64,000 nt of DNA from Paractinoplanes aksuensis (lineage in GTDB: Bacteria; Actinomycetota; Actinomycetes; Mycobacteriales; Micromonosporaceae), in NCBI RefSeq assembly GCF_024137025.1, contig NZ_JAMYJR010000060.1, forward strand, positions 1-64,000. Direction: 5' to 3'. Made by a program: the position numbers and the translations under genes. Below, one piece after another: positions 40,066 through 48,531 of this stretch (position 1 is its first letter; every line of letters begins with the position of its first letter). The notes beneath the pieces were generated by a model. It searched no databases, was not told the DNA's origin, and worked only from the letters and a program-made list of their open reading frames with translations.

Positions 40066-41589
40066 GTGTCGGATCAGACGGGTACCACGGACGAGCTCCT
40101 GGCCGAGCTCGAGAGCCGGGTCGAGGCGTACGAGCGCGGTTCGGCCACGGCCGAGTACAGCCCGGAGGGCCGGGTGCTGCGGGCCAACGACGCCTTTGCC
40201 GAGCTGGTGGGCCTCGATCCGGCCGAGGTCGCGGGGGCCGGCCACCGCTCGTTCGTCTCGCCCGAGATGGCCGAGTCGGCCGAGTACACGACCCTGTGGG
40301 AGCAGTTGCGGTCCGGCAGCAACCGCACCGGTGAGTTCCGGCTGCTTTGGCCGGGTGGTCACGACCGGTGGATCCGCTCGACCTTTGTGCCGGTGAAGAA
40401 CCGGGCCGGCGAGGTGGTCAAGGTGATCGAGCACGCGCTCGACGTGACCGAGGGCAAGCGGGCCGCGGCCGACGCGCAGGGCAAGATCCAGGCGATCACG
40501 CGGTCGCAGGCGGTGATCGAGTTCGACCTCGAGGGCAACATCCTGGACGCCAACGACAACTTCCTCGACCTGGTCGGCTATGGCCGCGGCGAGGTGGTCG
40601 GCCGGCACCACCGGATGTTCGTCACGGCCGAAGAGGCGAAGTCCCAGGCGTACGCCAATTTTTGGCAACGGCTGGGGGCGGGCGAATTCTTCTCCGGCGA
40701 GTTCCGGCGGATCGGCCAGGGCGGGCGCGAGGTGTGGCTGCAGGCGGTGTACAACCCGATCCTGGGCGTCGACGGCCAGCCGTGGAAGGTGGTCAAGTTC
40801 GCGGTCGACGTCACCGAGGCCAAGAACCGCAACGCTGACTTCGAGGGCAAGGTCACCGCGATCCGGCGCTCGCAGGCCGTGATCGAGTTCGACCTCGAGG
40901 GCACCGTGCTCGAGGCCAACGACATGTTCCTCGACCTGATGGGCTATCGCCTGGACGAGATCCGGGGCCGGCACCACCGGATCTTCGTCGATGCCGACGA
41001 GGCCGGCCGGCCGGAGTACCAGGCCTTCTGGGAGAAGCTGGGACGCGGGGAGTTCCACTCCGCCGAGTACCGCCGCATCACCAAGGACGGCAGTCCGGTC
41101 TGGATCCGGGCCACGTACAACCCGATCCTCGACGCCGACGGCAAGCCGGTGAAGGTGGTCAAGTTCGCCAACGACGTCACGGCCGAGAAGCTGCGCAACG
41201 TCGAGTACGCCGGGCGCCTGGCCGCGATCGACCGTTCGCAGGCGGTGATCGAGTTCGATCTGGACGGCCGGATCCTCACAGCGAACGAGAACTTCCTGAA
41301 CACGGTCGGGTACACGCTGGACGAGATCGCCGGCCGGCACCACAGCATGTTCTGCACCGACGAGTACGCCGCCTCGGCCGAGTACCGGGACCTCTGGGCG
41401 GGACTGCGCGGCGGCGAGTTCCGCTCCGGCCGTTTCCACCGGCGCGGCAAGGACGGCCGGGACGTCTGGATCCAGTCCAGCTACAACCCGATCCTCGACC
41501 TGTCCGGCCGACCGGTGAAGATCATCAAGTACGCCTACGACGTCACCGACCAGGTCCGTCTGGAACAACAGGTCAGCGTGCCGGCGTAG
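40066..41589 (+). CDS. four-PAS sensory protein without output domain
   Basis: This 507-residue soluble protein is four PAS domains in a row, each about 121 residues. Domains 2-4 share SQAVIEFDLEG, the ANDxFLDLxGY helix, GRHHRMF and VWIxxxYNPILDxxG motifs and are plainly internal duplications; domain 1 is diverged. The fold may bind heme, flavin or small ligands. No kinase, GGDEF, methyl-accepting or DNA-binding domain follows, and no signalling gene is adjacent. GTG 40066 follows GGGAGGA. It may act through protein contacts. Its 3' end overlaps the convergent small gene by 17 nt. Confidence 0.9.
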   Translation: MSDQTGTTDELLAELESRVEAYERGSATAEYSPEGRVLRANDAFAELVGLDPAEVAGAGHRSFVSPEMAESAEYTTLWEQLRSGSNRTGEFRLLWPGGHDRWIRSTFVPVKNRAGEVVKVIEHALDVTEGKRAAADAQGKIQAITRSQAVIEFDLEGNILDANDNFLDLVGYGRGEVVGRHHRMFVTAEEAKSQAYANFWQRLGAGEFFSGEFRRIGQGGREVWLQAVYNPILGVDGQPWKVVKFAVDVTEAKNRNADFEGKVTAIRRSQAVIEFDLEGTVLEANDMFLDLMGYRLDEIRGRHHRIFVDADEAGRPEYQAFWEKLGRGEFHSAEYRRITKDGSPVWIRATYNPILDADGKPVKVVKFANDVTAEKLRNVEYAGRLAAIDRSQAVIEFDLDGRILTANENFLNTVGYTLDEIAGRHHSMFCTDEYAASAEYRDLWAGLRGGEFRSGRFHRRGKDGRDVWIQSSYNPILDLSGRPVKIIKYAYDVTDQVRLEQQVSVPA

Positions 41590-41947
41590 CTGATCCGGCC
41601 TCGCCGCGCTGGGTGAGCCGGCCGTCGACGTGACGCCCCGGGTGTCCGTCGAACAGGGTGCAGTCGTCGTCGTGGCGTTGCTCGACGTGGGGTGTGGTCT
41701 TGGCCGGGCACCATGTGTAGGGGTTGATCTCGGAAGCGCTCAGGGTCCACTGGATCCACCACATGGTGGCGTCCACCTGCTGGCCCAGGGCGGCGTGGGA
41801 GCCCTCGTGGCCGAGTTCGAGTTCGCAGCCCAGCTCGGTCTGCACGCTCGGCGCCTCCGCCGGCAGGCCGTCGAAGAAGGCCAGCTGGGCGGCGTCGAGC
41901 GTGATCCGGGCCGGGCAGTTCCGCAGGTCCTCGCTAGCGATCGACAT
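41573..41947 (-). CDS. small protein with duplicated Cys/His motif
   Basis: This 124-residue protein is not a family I recognise. It contains the same motif twice: CELELGHEGSHAALG near residue 41 and CTLFDGHPGRHVDGR near residue 95, i.e. C-x5-6-H-x-G-x-H. A Trp-rich stretch (MWWIQWTLS) lies between. Two such motifs could bind one or two zinc ions. ATG 41947 lacks an evident ribosome-binding site. The gene faces the PAS protein and overlaps its end. Confidence 0.65.
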   Translation of the reverse strand: MSIASEDLRNCPARITLDAAQLAFFDGLPAEAPSVQTELGCELELGHEGSHAALGQQVDATMWWIQWTLSASEINPYTWCPAKTTPHVEQRHDDDCTLFDGHPGRHVDGRLTQRGEAGSATPAR

Positions 41948-41985
41948 GCATGTATCTGTGCCCGGGCGGAAGCGTTCTTAACCGG

Positions 41986-42279
41986 TTAATCAGCGCGACG
42001 GATGCCGGTGACTGTCGTGCGAGGCAGCCGACCGGCGCGGGAGTGGCCGGTCAGCGTCGTTCCGTCGACGGTCACGTCGAAATCGAGGTTCAGGCGCATG
42101 GGTCGGGTCACCGACTGCCGCCACGTCGCCCGGGTGCCGTCGAAGGTGAGGTCGGCGAGCGGCACCGTCTCGGATTTCGTCGCGGCGGTGCCGCCGGACT
42201 CGGTGAAGACGTAGACGGCGGTCAGGGTGCCGATCGGGGTCCTCAGGCTGATGTCCCAGGTGCCCAGAAGGGGTGGCAC
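41986..42279 (-). CDS. hypothetical small beta-rich protein
   Basis: This 97-residue protein has alternating hydrophobic and polar residues (GTWDISLRTPIGTLTAVYVF, LNLDFDVTVDGTTLTGHSRAG), which suggests a small beta-barrel. I recognise no family by name. GTG 42279 follows AAAGGA about 10 nt upstream. It lies directly before the patch of gene remnants and may once have been part of an operon with the TetR remnant and SDR pieces there. Confidence 0.65.
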   Translation of the reverse strand: MPPLLGTWDISLRTPIGTLTAVYVFTESGGTAATKSETVPLADLTFDGTRATWRQSVTRPMRLNLDFDVTVDGTTLTGHSRAGRLPRTTVTGIRRAD

Positions 42280-42309
42280 GGCAAAAGTCCTTTCAGATCA
42301 CCGCGGGCG

Positions 42310-42883
42310 TACGACCGGAATTGCGCCAGACGATGCCGCGGCGTTCGTACTCGAAGAGGCCGCCGAGTTGGCGAAGCGGGCCAGCAGCACCGGGATCGTC
42401 TCCACGCCCTCGTCCGGATCGCCGGTGACGGGCCCGCCGGCCCCGGGCACCACGACGTAGCCGGGGCGGTCGGGATCGAGCCGCCGGGGGAGGAGCGCTC
42501 GGCCCGCGGGGTCAGTCGAGGCGTGACGTCACGGGCCCGGCCGGCCACGACGGCCTGGTCTAGGTGCTTGAGCCGGGTGATCAGCGACCGCCGGATCCGC
42601 AGCTGGTCGGGCTGGTCGTCGAAGAGCGCCAGCACCAGCGGCAGCGTGGCCGGCTCGTGCAGGGCCTGGCCGAGGAAGCGGGCCCGCCGGCTCGGCCGCG
42701 GCAGCGCGTCGAGCACCTGCATCGACGGCATCACGAACCGGCGCACATCGCCCAGTCGCCGGCGGGGGAGACCCGTCGTTGTTCGAGGACGGCGTCGAGG
42801 TGCCGCGAGATCATCGCCCGCAGCAGCCCATCGCGCCCGCCGAAGTGGTATCGCACCGCCGAGTGGTTGGCGTTGCCGGCGGC
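42310..42883 (-). pseudogene. TetR regulator remnant
   Basis: On the minus strand the stretch EAAGNANHSAVRYHFGGRDGLLRAMISRHLDAVLEQRR is the end of a TetR helix-turn-helix. It is missing its first 30-40 residues, stops in this frame at 42731, and continues in another frame with LRIRRSLITRLKHLDQ-like helical sequence, then shifts again. No frame covers a whole protein. At least two frameshifts and a 5' deletion make it non-functional. Confidence 0.75.
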
Positions 42884-42884
42884 C

Positions 42885-43133
42885 TCACCCACCTGGCGCC
42901 GCTGGGCATCCGGGTGCTCGGGGTGGCCCCGAGTCACGTGCCGACCGAGGGCAACATCCTGGCCGCGCCAGCGGCCGGCGTGGACCTCGCCGACTCCGTT
43001 GATGCTGCTCGGCCCGATCGGCCGCGCCGGCACCCCCGACGACATCGCCCGGGTGGCCCTGTTCTGCGCGTCCGACCTTTCCACCTTCATGACCGGCAGC
43101 ACCCTGCTGGCCGACGGAGGCACCACCGCCTGA
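42885..43133 (+). pseudogene. SDR C-terminal remnant
   Basis: Directly behind the TetR remnant the plus strand reads LAPLGIRVLGVAPSHVPTEGNILAAP in one frame and, after a shift near 43000, LLGPIGRAGTPDDIARVALFCASDLSTFMTGSTLLADGG in another. This is the final third of a short-chain dehydrogenase. The N-terminal two thirds are gone and the frame is broken. Confidence 0.78.
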
Positions 43134-43145
43134 GAAGAAAGAACC

Positions 43146-43588
43146 ATGAGCCGCCTGAACGGCAAAGTCGTCATGATCACCGGCGTGGGCAAGGGGTTGG
43201 GCCGCCAGAACGCCATCCGGATGGCTCAGGAGGGGGCGTCGCTGGCCATCTCCGACCGGCACGAGGAACGCCTGGCCGAGACGGCCGCGTTGTGCGCGGA
43301 AACCGGGGCGAAGGTGCTCTCCGTGGTATGCGACGTCACGAAGCCGGGCCACCTCGAGAACTGCGGCGCGGCCGTCGTTCTCATAACCCGACCTGGTGGA
43401 ACTTCGAGTTCCCCAACAATCGCGGTGCAAGTGTCCGGCTCTCCAGAACGGAGTTCCCTTTCGATGTCGACTTCGATCTCGAGGACGGCGCCGACCACGA
43501 GCTGGCCCGCGGGCTCGATGCGGTGGAAGTGGAGGCCTTACTGGCCGAAATAGCCAACAGCCCCTCGTCGAGTCCTAGTGGGCGCTGA
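43146..43588 (+). pseudogene. SDR N-terminal remnant joined to an unrelated tail
   Basis: From an ATG with AGAAAGAA upstream the frame encodes MSRLNGKVVMITGVGKGLG, a normal SDR nucleotide-binding start, up to about VVCDVTKPGHLEN. Near 43370 the SDR similarity ends. Another frame then gives NPTWWNFEFPNNRGASVRL and a plausible acidic C-terminus ending at 43588, apparently the end of a different gene. The first frame runs on only as low-complexity sequence to 43553. It looks like a deletion fusion. Confidence 0.7.
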
Positions 43589-44825
43589 CCGGGAAGTTCT
43601 GGTGGAAGAGGTCGTCCGGGTCGACTGCGGCTTTGACGGCCCGTAACCGTTGCCGGGTTGTGGGTGGGAAGGCCTCGAGCAGGCGTTGCGGGGTGAAGGT
43701 CGACTCGAAGCTCAGGTAGAGACCGTCCAGGGCCGGCCGCAGCTTGTCGAAGGCGGCGTCGAAATCCGTCCGGCCGGGGGCGGCGACCGCGGTGATCGAG
43801 AAGTTCTGGTGGCGGTGGGCGTACGCCGTCGCGTCGGGTGGGACGTCGTTGATGGCGCCGCCGGCCGAACGGATCTGCAGCAGTTGACCGAAGCCCGCGT
43901 CGACCAGGTCGGCGATGCGGCCGGCGACCGGCTCGTCGAGGTGGACGGCCAGGCCGCTGTGGGTGCGCGCCCGCTGCTGGCCGGTCTGTGGGGCGTGCGT
44001 CGCGGTGACCACCGAGGCGTACGGCGTGAGCTGGACGTGCCGGCCGAGCAGCGGCGCGACCCGCAGGAACGGCGTCAGGGCGGGCTCGGCGTCCGCGTCG
44101 GTGACGACCACGGTGGCCAGGGCGACCCCGTCACCCAGCAGATACAGGAACGCCGAGACCGTACGCGGCGCCGCTTCCACGGTTTCGCCCCAGCGCCGCA
44201 GGAACGAGGCCACGTCGGGCACGCGGTACTGGAAGGTGGCGTGCGCGACGACCGGGACGCGGGCGGCTCGGAACGTGAACGAGGTGACCACGCCGATGTT
44301 GGCCCCGGCCCCGCGTATGGCCCAGAACAGCTCCGGCTCGTGCTCGGCGTCGACGGTCCGGATCGTGCCGTCGGCGGTTACCAGCTCCGCGGACGTGAGC
44401 CGGTCGATGGTCAGGCCGTGGGCCCGGCCCAGCAGCCCGAGCCCGCCGGTGGTGGCGAGCCCGCCCACCCCGACGTCGCCGGAGTCGCCGGAGCTGATGG
44501 CCAGCCCCAGCGGGCTCAGCTCGGCGGCGACATCGCCCCACCGGGCGCCGGGCTCTATGCGTACCAAATTGTCTTGTAGGGGTTCGACGGCGTCGAGCCG
44601 GGACAGGTCGATGACCGTGCCGCCGTCGTTGGTGGCGACACTGCTGATCCCGTGGCCACCGCTGCGGACGGCCAGCGGGCCGCCGGACTCCCGGGCGAAC
44701 CCGAGAGCCGCGGCGACCTCGTCGGCCGACCGGGGCCGGACCACCGCGGCCGGCGAACCGGTCGCGGTGTAGACGTGCCGGACGGACCGGTAGGCGGGAT
44801 CGCCGGGCCGGATGATGTCGAGCAT
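43575..44825 (-). CDS. FAD-linked oxidase (berberine-bridge type)
   Basis: This 416-residue flavoprotein has the PCMH/VAO FAD domain: AVRSGGHGISS with the His used for covalent FAD, and the second loop SGDSGDVGVGGLATTGGLGLLGR. That loop lacks the Cys that would give a bicovalent link, so a single His linkage is expected. The C-terminal berberine-bridge segment ends in VDPDDLFHQNFPV. ATG 44825 starts MLDIIRPGDPAYRS. It lies 11 nt after the SDR gene in a three-gene unit with an alpha/beta hydrolase. The substrate is unknown. Confidence 0.9.
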   Translation of the reverse strand: MLDIIRPGDPAYRSVRHVYTATGSPAAVVRPRSADEVAAALGFARESGGPLAVRSGGHGISSVATNDGGTVIDLSRLDAVEPLQDNLVRIEPGARWGDVAAELSPLGLAISSGDSGDVGVGGLATTGGLGLLGRAHGLTIDRLTSAELVTADGTIRTVDAEHEPELFWAIRGAGANIGVVTSFTFRAARVPVVAHATFQYRVPDVASFLRRWGETVEAAPRTVSAFLYLLGDGVALATVVVTDADAEPALTPFLRVAPLLGRHVQLTPYASVVTATHAPQTGQQRARTHSGLAVHLDEPVAGRIADLVDAGFGQLLQIRSAGGAINDVPPDATAYAHRHQNFSITAVAAPGRTDFDAAFDKLRPALDGLYLSFESTFTPQRLLEAFPPTTRQRLRAVKAAVDPDDLFHQNFPVSAH

Positions 44826-44836
44826 CGCCGTACCCC

Positions 44837-45607
44837 TCAGCCCTGGTCCGCGGCGGCTCGGGGGCCGGCTGTCTGGTCGATGAAGTAGTGCAGGGTGTGG
44901 CCGGCGATCGGGCTCGTCGCGGCGGCCACCTCGGCCACGTGCACACCCACGTCGGTGGCCGGGATCCAGTTCGGGTCGTCGATGCCGGCCAGCCGGCGCG
45001 GGCGGGTGCGGATGAACCCCAGCACCAGCTCGTACACGCGCGGCCCGCGCCCGTCGAGTTCGGCCGCGAGCGTGCGGGTCAGCGACTTCGTGGCCGCGCT
45101 GCCCGCGGCGACCGCCGCCGCCAGCGGGAAGGGCAGGTCGGCCGACAGCCCGTTGAGTTGCAGGATCATGCCGTCCGCGTCCAGCAGCGGGACGAAGGCG
45201 CGGTAGGCGCGGAACACCGTCGTCTGGTTCTGCCGCAGCTGGTCCTCCCACTCCGGATCGGTCAGCTCGAGCAACGGTTTGCGGCCCTGCCGGCCCCAGT
45301 CGGCCACGCTGATCACGACGCCGTGCAGGCCGCCGAACTCGGTGGCCAGGGCGGCCGCCTCCTCGCTCAGGCTCGGGTCGAGCAGGTCGAGTTCGCGGAC
45401 GTGCAGCCGCGGATCGTCGATGCGGCGCGCGAATTCCTCGAGGCGCCCGGCCGAGCGCGAGGTGGCCACGACGGTGGCGCCGGCGACGAGCAGGGCCCGT
45501 ACGATTCCTTCGCCCACGCCGCCGGCCCCGCCGACGACGACCACAGTGGACCCGGACAGATCGGTTCCGGGTTGCGCCCACTCGGGCGCGATCAGGGTGT
45601 CAGTCAT
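44837..45607 (-). CDS. SDR-fold protein lacking the catalytic tyrosine
   Basis: This 256-residue protein has an SDR Rossmann start (VVVVGGAGGVGEGIVRALL) and NxxG-like and Ser (QLNGLSAD) regions. Where the Tyr-x3-Lys pair should be it reads AAAVAAGSAATKSLTRTLAAEL, so Lys is kept but Tyr is replaced by Ser. It may be inactive as a dehydrogenase or act as a different NAD(P)-binding protein. The start overlaps the upstream hydrolase stop (TGATG). It precedes the FAD oxidase gene by 11 nt. Confidence 0.85.
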   Translation of the reverse strand: MTDTLIAPEWAQPGTDLSGSTVVVVGGAGGVGEGIVRALLVAGATVVATSRSAGRLEEFARRIDDPRLHVRELDLLDPSLSEEAAALATEFGGLHGVVISVADWGRQGRKPLLELTDPEWEDQLRQNQTTVFRAYRAFVPLLDADGMILQLNGLSADLPFPLAAAVAAGSAATKSLTRTLAAELDGRGPRVYELVLGFIRTRPRRLAGIDDPNWIPATDVGVHVAEVAAATSPIAGHTLHYFIDQTAGPRAAADQG

Positions 45608-46428
45608 CAGCCGCGGATGAACTCGAGCAGGTCCAGGTCGAACTCCTGCTGGTAGTCGCCCGCGATGCCGTGCGGCGCGCCCTCGTACACCTTGAGGGTG
45701 GCGTTCTTGACCAGCTGCACCGATTTGAGCGCGGCGTCGGCGATGGGGACGATCTGGTCGTCGCTGCCGTGCGCGATGAACATCGGCATGTCGAGCGCCT
45801 TCAAGTCCTCCGTGAAGTCGGTCTCGGAGAAGACGGCCACGCAGTCGTACGCCGCCTTGAGCCCGACCTGCATGCTGAGCCGCCAGAACTGGTCCCGCTG
45901 GCCCTGCGAGATCTTCGAACCGGCCCGGTTGGCCCCGAAGAACTGCCACGCCAGATCCTGGTAGAACTGCGAACGGTCACCGGCCACCCCGGCCCGGATG
46001 GCGTCGAACACCTCGATCGGGGCGCCGTCCGGGTTGCTGTCCGACTTGATCATGACCGGCGGGATCGCCCCGGCCGTGACGACCTTCACGACGTTGCCCC
46101 GGCCGTGCTGGGCCGCGAACCGCACCGCCTCGCCGCCGCCGGTGGAGTGGCCGACGACGATGACATCCTTCAGCCCGAGCTGGTCGACCAGAGAGGCCAG
46201 ATCCGCGGCGTACGTGTCCATGTCGTTGCCCAGCCACGTCTGCGTGGACCGGCCGTGCCCGCGCCGGTCGTGCGCGATGGCCCGGAAACCGTGGTCGGCC
46301 ATCAGCTTGAGCTCCACGTCCCAGGCGTCACTGCTCAGGGGCCAGCCGTGGCTGAAGATCACCGGCTGCCCGCTGCCCCAGTCCTTGTAGAAGATCTCGG
46401 CCCCGTCGGTGGTGGTGATGTAAGGCAT
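45607..46428 (-). CDS. alpha/beta hydrolase, non-heme haloperoxidase type
   Basis: This 273-residue protein matches cofactor-free chloroperoxidases/esterases: FSHGWPLSSDAWD at the oxyanion hole, AHDRRGHGRS, nucleophile Ser in VGHSTGGGEAVRFAAQHG, acid in HGSDDQIVP and His in GAPHGIAGDYQQEF. ATG 46428 has GAGAGGAC upstream. It heads the unit with the SDR-fold protein and FAD oxidase. Members are mostly esterases with side perhydrolase activity. Confidence 0.92.
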   Translation of the reverse strand: MPYITTTDGAEIFYKDWGSGQPVIFSHGWPLSSDAWDVELKLMADHGFRAIAHDRRGHGRSTQTWLGNDMDTYAADLASLVDQLGLKDVIVVGHSTGGGEAVRFAAQHGRGNVVKVVTAGAIPPVMIKSDSNPDGAPIEVFDAIRAGVAGDRSQFYQDLAWQFFGANRAGSKISQGQRDQFWRLSMQVGLKAAYDCVAVFSETDFTEDLKALDMPMFIAHGSDDQIVPIADAALKSVQLVKNATLKVYEGAPHGIAGDYQQEFDLDLLEFIRG

Positions 46429-46574
46429 GTCGCTGTCCTCTCCGCTGCCGTTCTGGCTGCTCCTACATTCGCCAGTTCGGAGCGGACGCGCATACGTGCA
46501 TTGACTGGTGTCGTCCGGTGCTTCCGAGCCGAGCGGGGCCGCGGAGATGATCAACGACCGCTAGGCTCCCCTGC

Positions 46575-47753
46575 GTGATCGGGAACCTGGTGGCCGTGCT
46601 GGCCCTGACCCCTGCCGTGGCCGGCGTGCCCGCCGCGCTCGCCCCGGCCGTGCCCGCGCCCTCGGACGTGCGCGTGGCCTGGACCTCGGACGCGCACACC
46701 GACGTGGCGATCACCTGGGCCGAGACCGGCGTGACGCGCAACCGGGTCACCCTCGTCCGGGCCGATGACGATGCGCCCGCGAACGTGGGGCCGAAGATCG
46801 TCGAGGCCGACCAGCCCGACCGTACGTTGCTGTGGCAGGGCTTGTACGACACCGATTACCGCGTACGCGTGGTGGCGATCGACGCCGACGGCGGCGAGAT
46901 CAGCGATCCGGCGTACTCACCGGTCTTCGACACCGACCGCGACCCGGCCGCCCGCATCGTCGGCGTGGTGCCCCGCGAGGACGGGTCGATCCTGATGACC
47001 TGGCGGCCGGGCACCTACACCGACCCCAACCCGGGCGACCCCCTTGACACCCCGGGCCCGCCGCGTTACATCCCCGTCGCCTCGCTCTTCGAATTCAACG
47101 AGTACGAGGATCTGGCCCCGCCCACCACCGAGACCTCGTTCGTCGTGCCGGCCCGCCGGTCGCCGGTCGACGTCGGTGTGCGCTCGGCCCCGAACGGCTG
47201 GTACGGCTACACGGTCGCCAGCGCCTCGGTGGCGGGCAGCCGGCTGACCGCGAAGATCCCGGCCCGGGCCACGACCGGCGGCACGGTGACCGTGACCGGC
47301 GAGGCCGTCAAGCTCGGCCGCCTGTGCGACCCGGGCCCGTGCCCCACCTTCGAGGAGGCCGACGCTGCCCGCGAACTGCAACTGCAGGAGCGCACCGGGA
47401 CAACGTGGCGCACGGTCGCGACGACAAAAGCCCGCCAGGACGGGAAGTACACGTTCGAAACCTCGTTCGCCGGCACGCGCGACTACCGCGTGATCGCCCC
47501 GGCTGTCGCGCGGGCCTCGAGCGGGGTCGCTCACGAGTACGCCGCGACGGCCGCCACCACGACAACCGGCGCCACCGGCCCGGCCGGCGGCGACAGTGGC
47601 GGCGGCGACAACGGGGGCGGTGCCGGTGGGGGCCTGCCGATCACCGGCGCCCCGGTGGCCGCCCTCGCGGCGGCCGGTGGCCTGCTGGTGGCGGGCGGCG
47701 CCGTACTGGCCCTGACCGGCCGCCGCCGACGTTCCGCCCCGGCCGGCCGGTAG
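46575..47753 (+). CDS. LPXTG-anchored cell-surface protein
   Basis: This 392-residue exported protein has an Ala-rich signal sequence at the start, fibronectin-like beta segments (SDVRVAWTSDAHTDVAITWAE, TDYRVRVVAIDADGG), a Gly/Thr-rich linker and a C-terminal sorting signal: LPITG at 354-358, a hydrophobic helix and RRRR. A sortase should link it to peptidoglycan. GTG 46575 is used; the hydrophobic N-terminus lacks the usual basic residues, so an upstream start is possible. The gene is convergent with a secreted ChW-repeat protein. Its binding partner is unknown. Confidence 0.85.
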   Translation: MIGNLVAVLALTPAVAGVPAALAPAVPAPSDVRVAWTSDAHTDVAITWAETGVTRNRVTLVRADDDAPANVGPKIVEADQPDRTLLWQGLYDTDYRVRVVAIDADGGEISDPAYSPVFDTDRDPAARIVGVVPREDGSILMTWRPGTYTDPNPGDPLDTPGPPRYIPVASLFEFNEYEDLAPPTTETSFVVPARRSPVDVGVRSAPNGWYGYTVASASVAGSRLTAKIPARATTGGTVTVTGEAVKLGRLCDPGPCPTFEEADAARELQLQERTGTTWRTVATTKARQDGKYTFETSFAGTRDYRVIAPAVARASSGVAHEYAATAATTTTGATGPAGGDSGGGDNGGGAGGGLPITGAPVAALAAAGGLLVAGGAVLALTGRRRRSAPAGR

Positions 47754-47763
47754 CACCGGAACA

Positions 47764-47789
47764 GCCCCACGAACCTTGGTCCGTGGGGC
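47764..47789. terminator. hairpin between convergent surface-protein genes
   Basis: GCCCCACGAACC and GGTCCGTGGGGC pair with one mismatch around a TT loop. It lies 11 nt after the LPXTG gene stop and 21 nt past the end of the ChW gene. There is no clear T-run, as is common in actinobacteria. It can end both convergent transcripts. Confidence 0.7.
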
Positions 47790-47809
47790 CGTCACCTCTG
47801 TCAGTGCTC

Positions 47810-48403
47810 TCAGGCGAGCACGCGCACGGCTTCGATGCTGAGCGAACGGCCGACGGTGCCGAGCTGGATCTGCCCGGTGCGGCGGGCACACTGCAGCCCC
47901 TGCCAGCCGACGCTGGCCACGTGGGCCTGGGCGCACACGCCCGGGAGGGCGCTCAGCCGCAGGGCTTCCAGACGCAGCGAGCGGCCCTGGGTGCCGACGG
48001 CGAGGTTGCCCTGCCGTCCGGTGCACTTGGTCCGCTGCCAGCCCTGGTTCTGCACGTGGGCCTGGGCGCACAGGCCGCCGGCGCGGCGGGTCGAGACGGC
48101 CAGCGCCTCGAGACGCAGGGAACGGCCGACGGTGCCGGCCACGGCGACGCGGCGGTTGCTGGAGCAGCGCCAGCCCTGCCAGCCGACGTTCTGGACGTGA
48201 GCGTTGACGCAGACGGCGTCGCGGTCCCGGCGCATGACCATGACGGCGGCCGGGCTGAGCGCCGGAGCCCTGACGGTCGCGACGGGGGAGGGCGGGGCGG
48301 CGGGGGCCGCGGAGGCGGGGCCGCCGGCCACCGGCAGGCCGATCACGGAGACGAGCAGGCCGGTCAGCGCCGCCATACGGAGGAGGTGCGGAATCTTTGC
48401 CAT
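47810..48403 (-). CDS. secreted ChW-repeat protein
   Basis: This 197-residue protein has a signal peptide (RMAALTGLLVSVIGLPVAGGPASAAPAAP) and three tandem repeats of about 43 residues, each with C-x-x-AHVQNxGWQ near its start and GTxGRSLRLEAL near its end. This is the clostridial hydrophobic W (ChW) repeat, with conserved Gly-Trp pairs and an added Cys pair per unit. Such repeats mediate surface or host/polymer binding. ATG 48403 gives the best signal peptide; an upstream ATG at 48433 is possible. There is no catalytic domain. Confidence 0.85.
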   Translation of the reverse strand: MAKIPHLLRMAALTGLLVSVIGLPVAGGPASAAPAAPPSPVATVRAPALSPAAVMVMRRDRDAVCVNAHVQNVGWQGWRCSSNRRVAVAGTVGRSLRLEALAVSTRRAGGLCAQAHVQNQGWQRTKCTGRQGNLAVGTQGRSLRLEALRLSALPGVCAQAHVASVGWQGLQCARRTGQIQLGTVGRSLSIEAVRVLA

Positions 48404-48531
48404 GAAGGGAAGAGCGAGGACCGGCCGGGTCATGACGACAGTTCGCAGGTATTCGGCCGGATCTCACCCGAAAGGTAGACATGGTCAGCGGCTGGTCACC
48501 GCCGCCGCATCAGGTGGGTGATCCCCATTCG

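Noticed and set aside
42243..42746. Intact 167-residue gene on the minus strand
   Set aside because: Only its first part looks like TetR helical sequence; the rest is Arg/Pro-rich shadow, and the DNA-binding part lies in a different frame upstream, so it is part of the TetR remnant.
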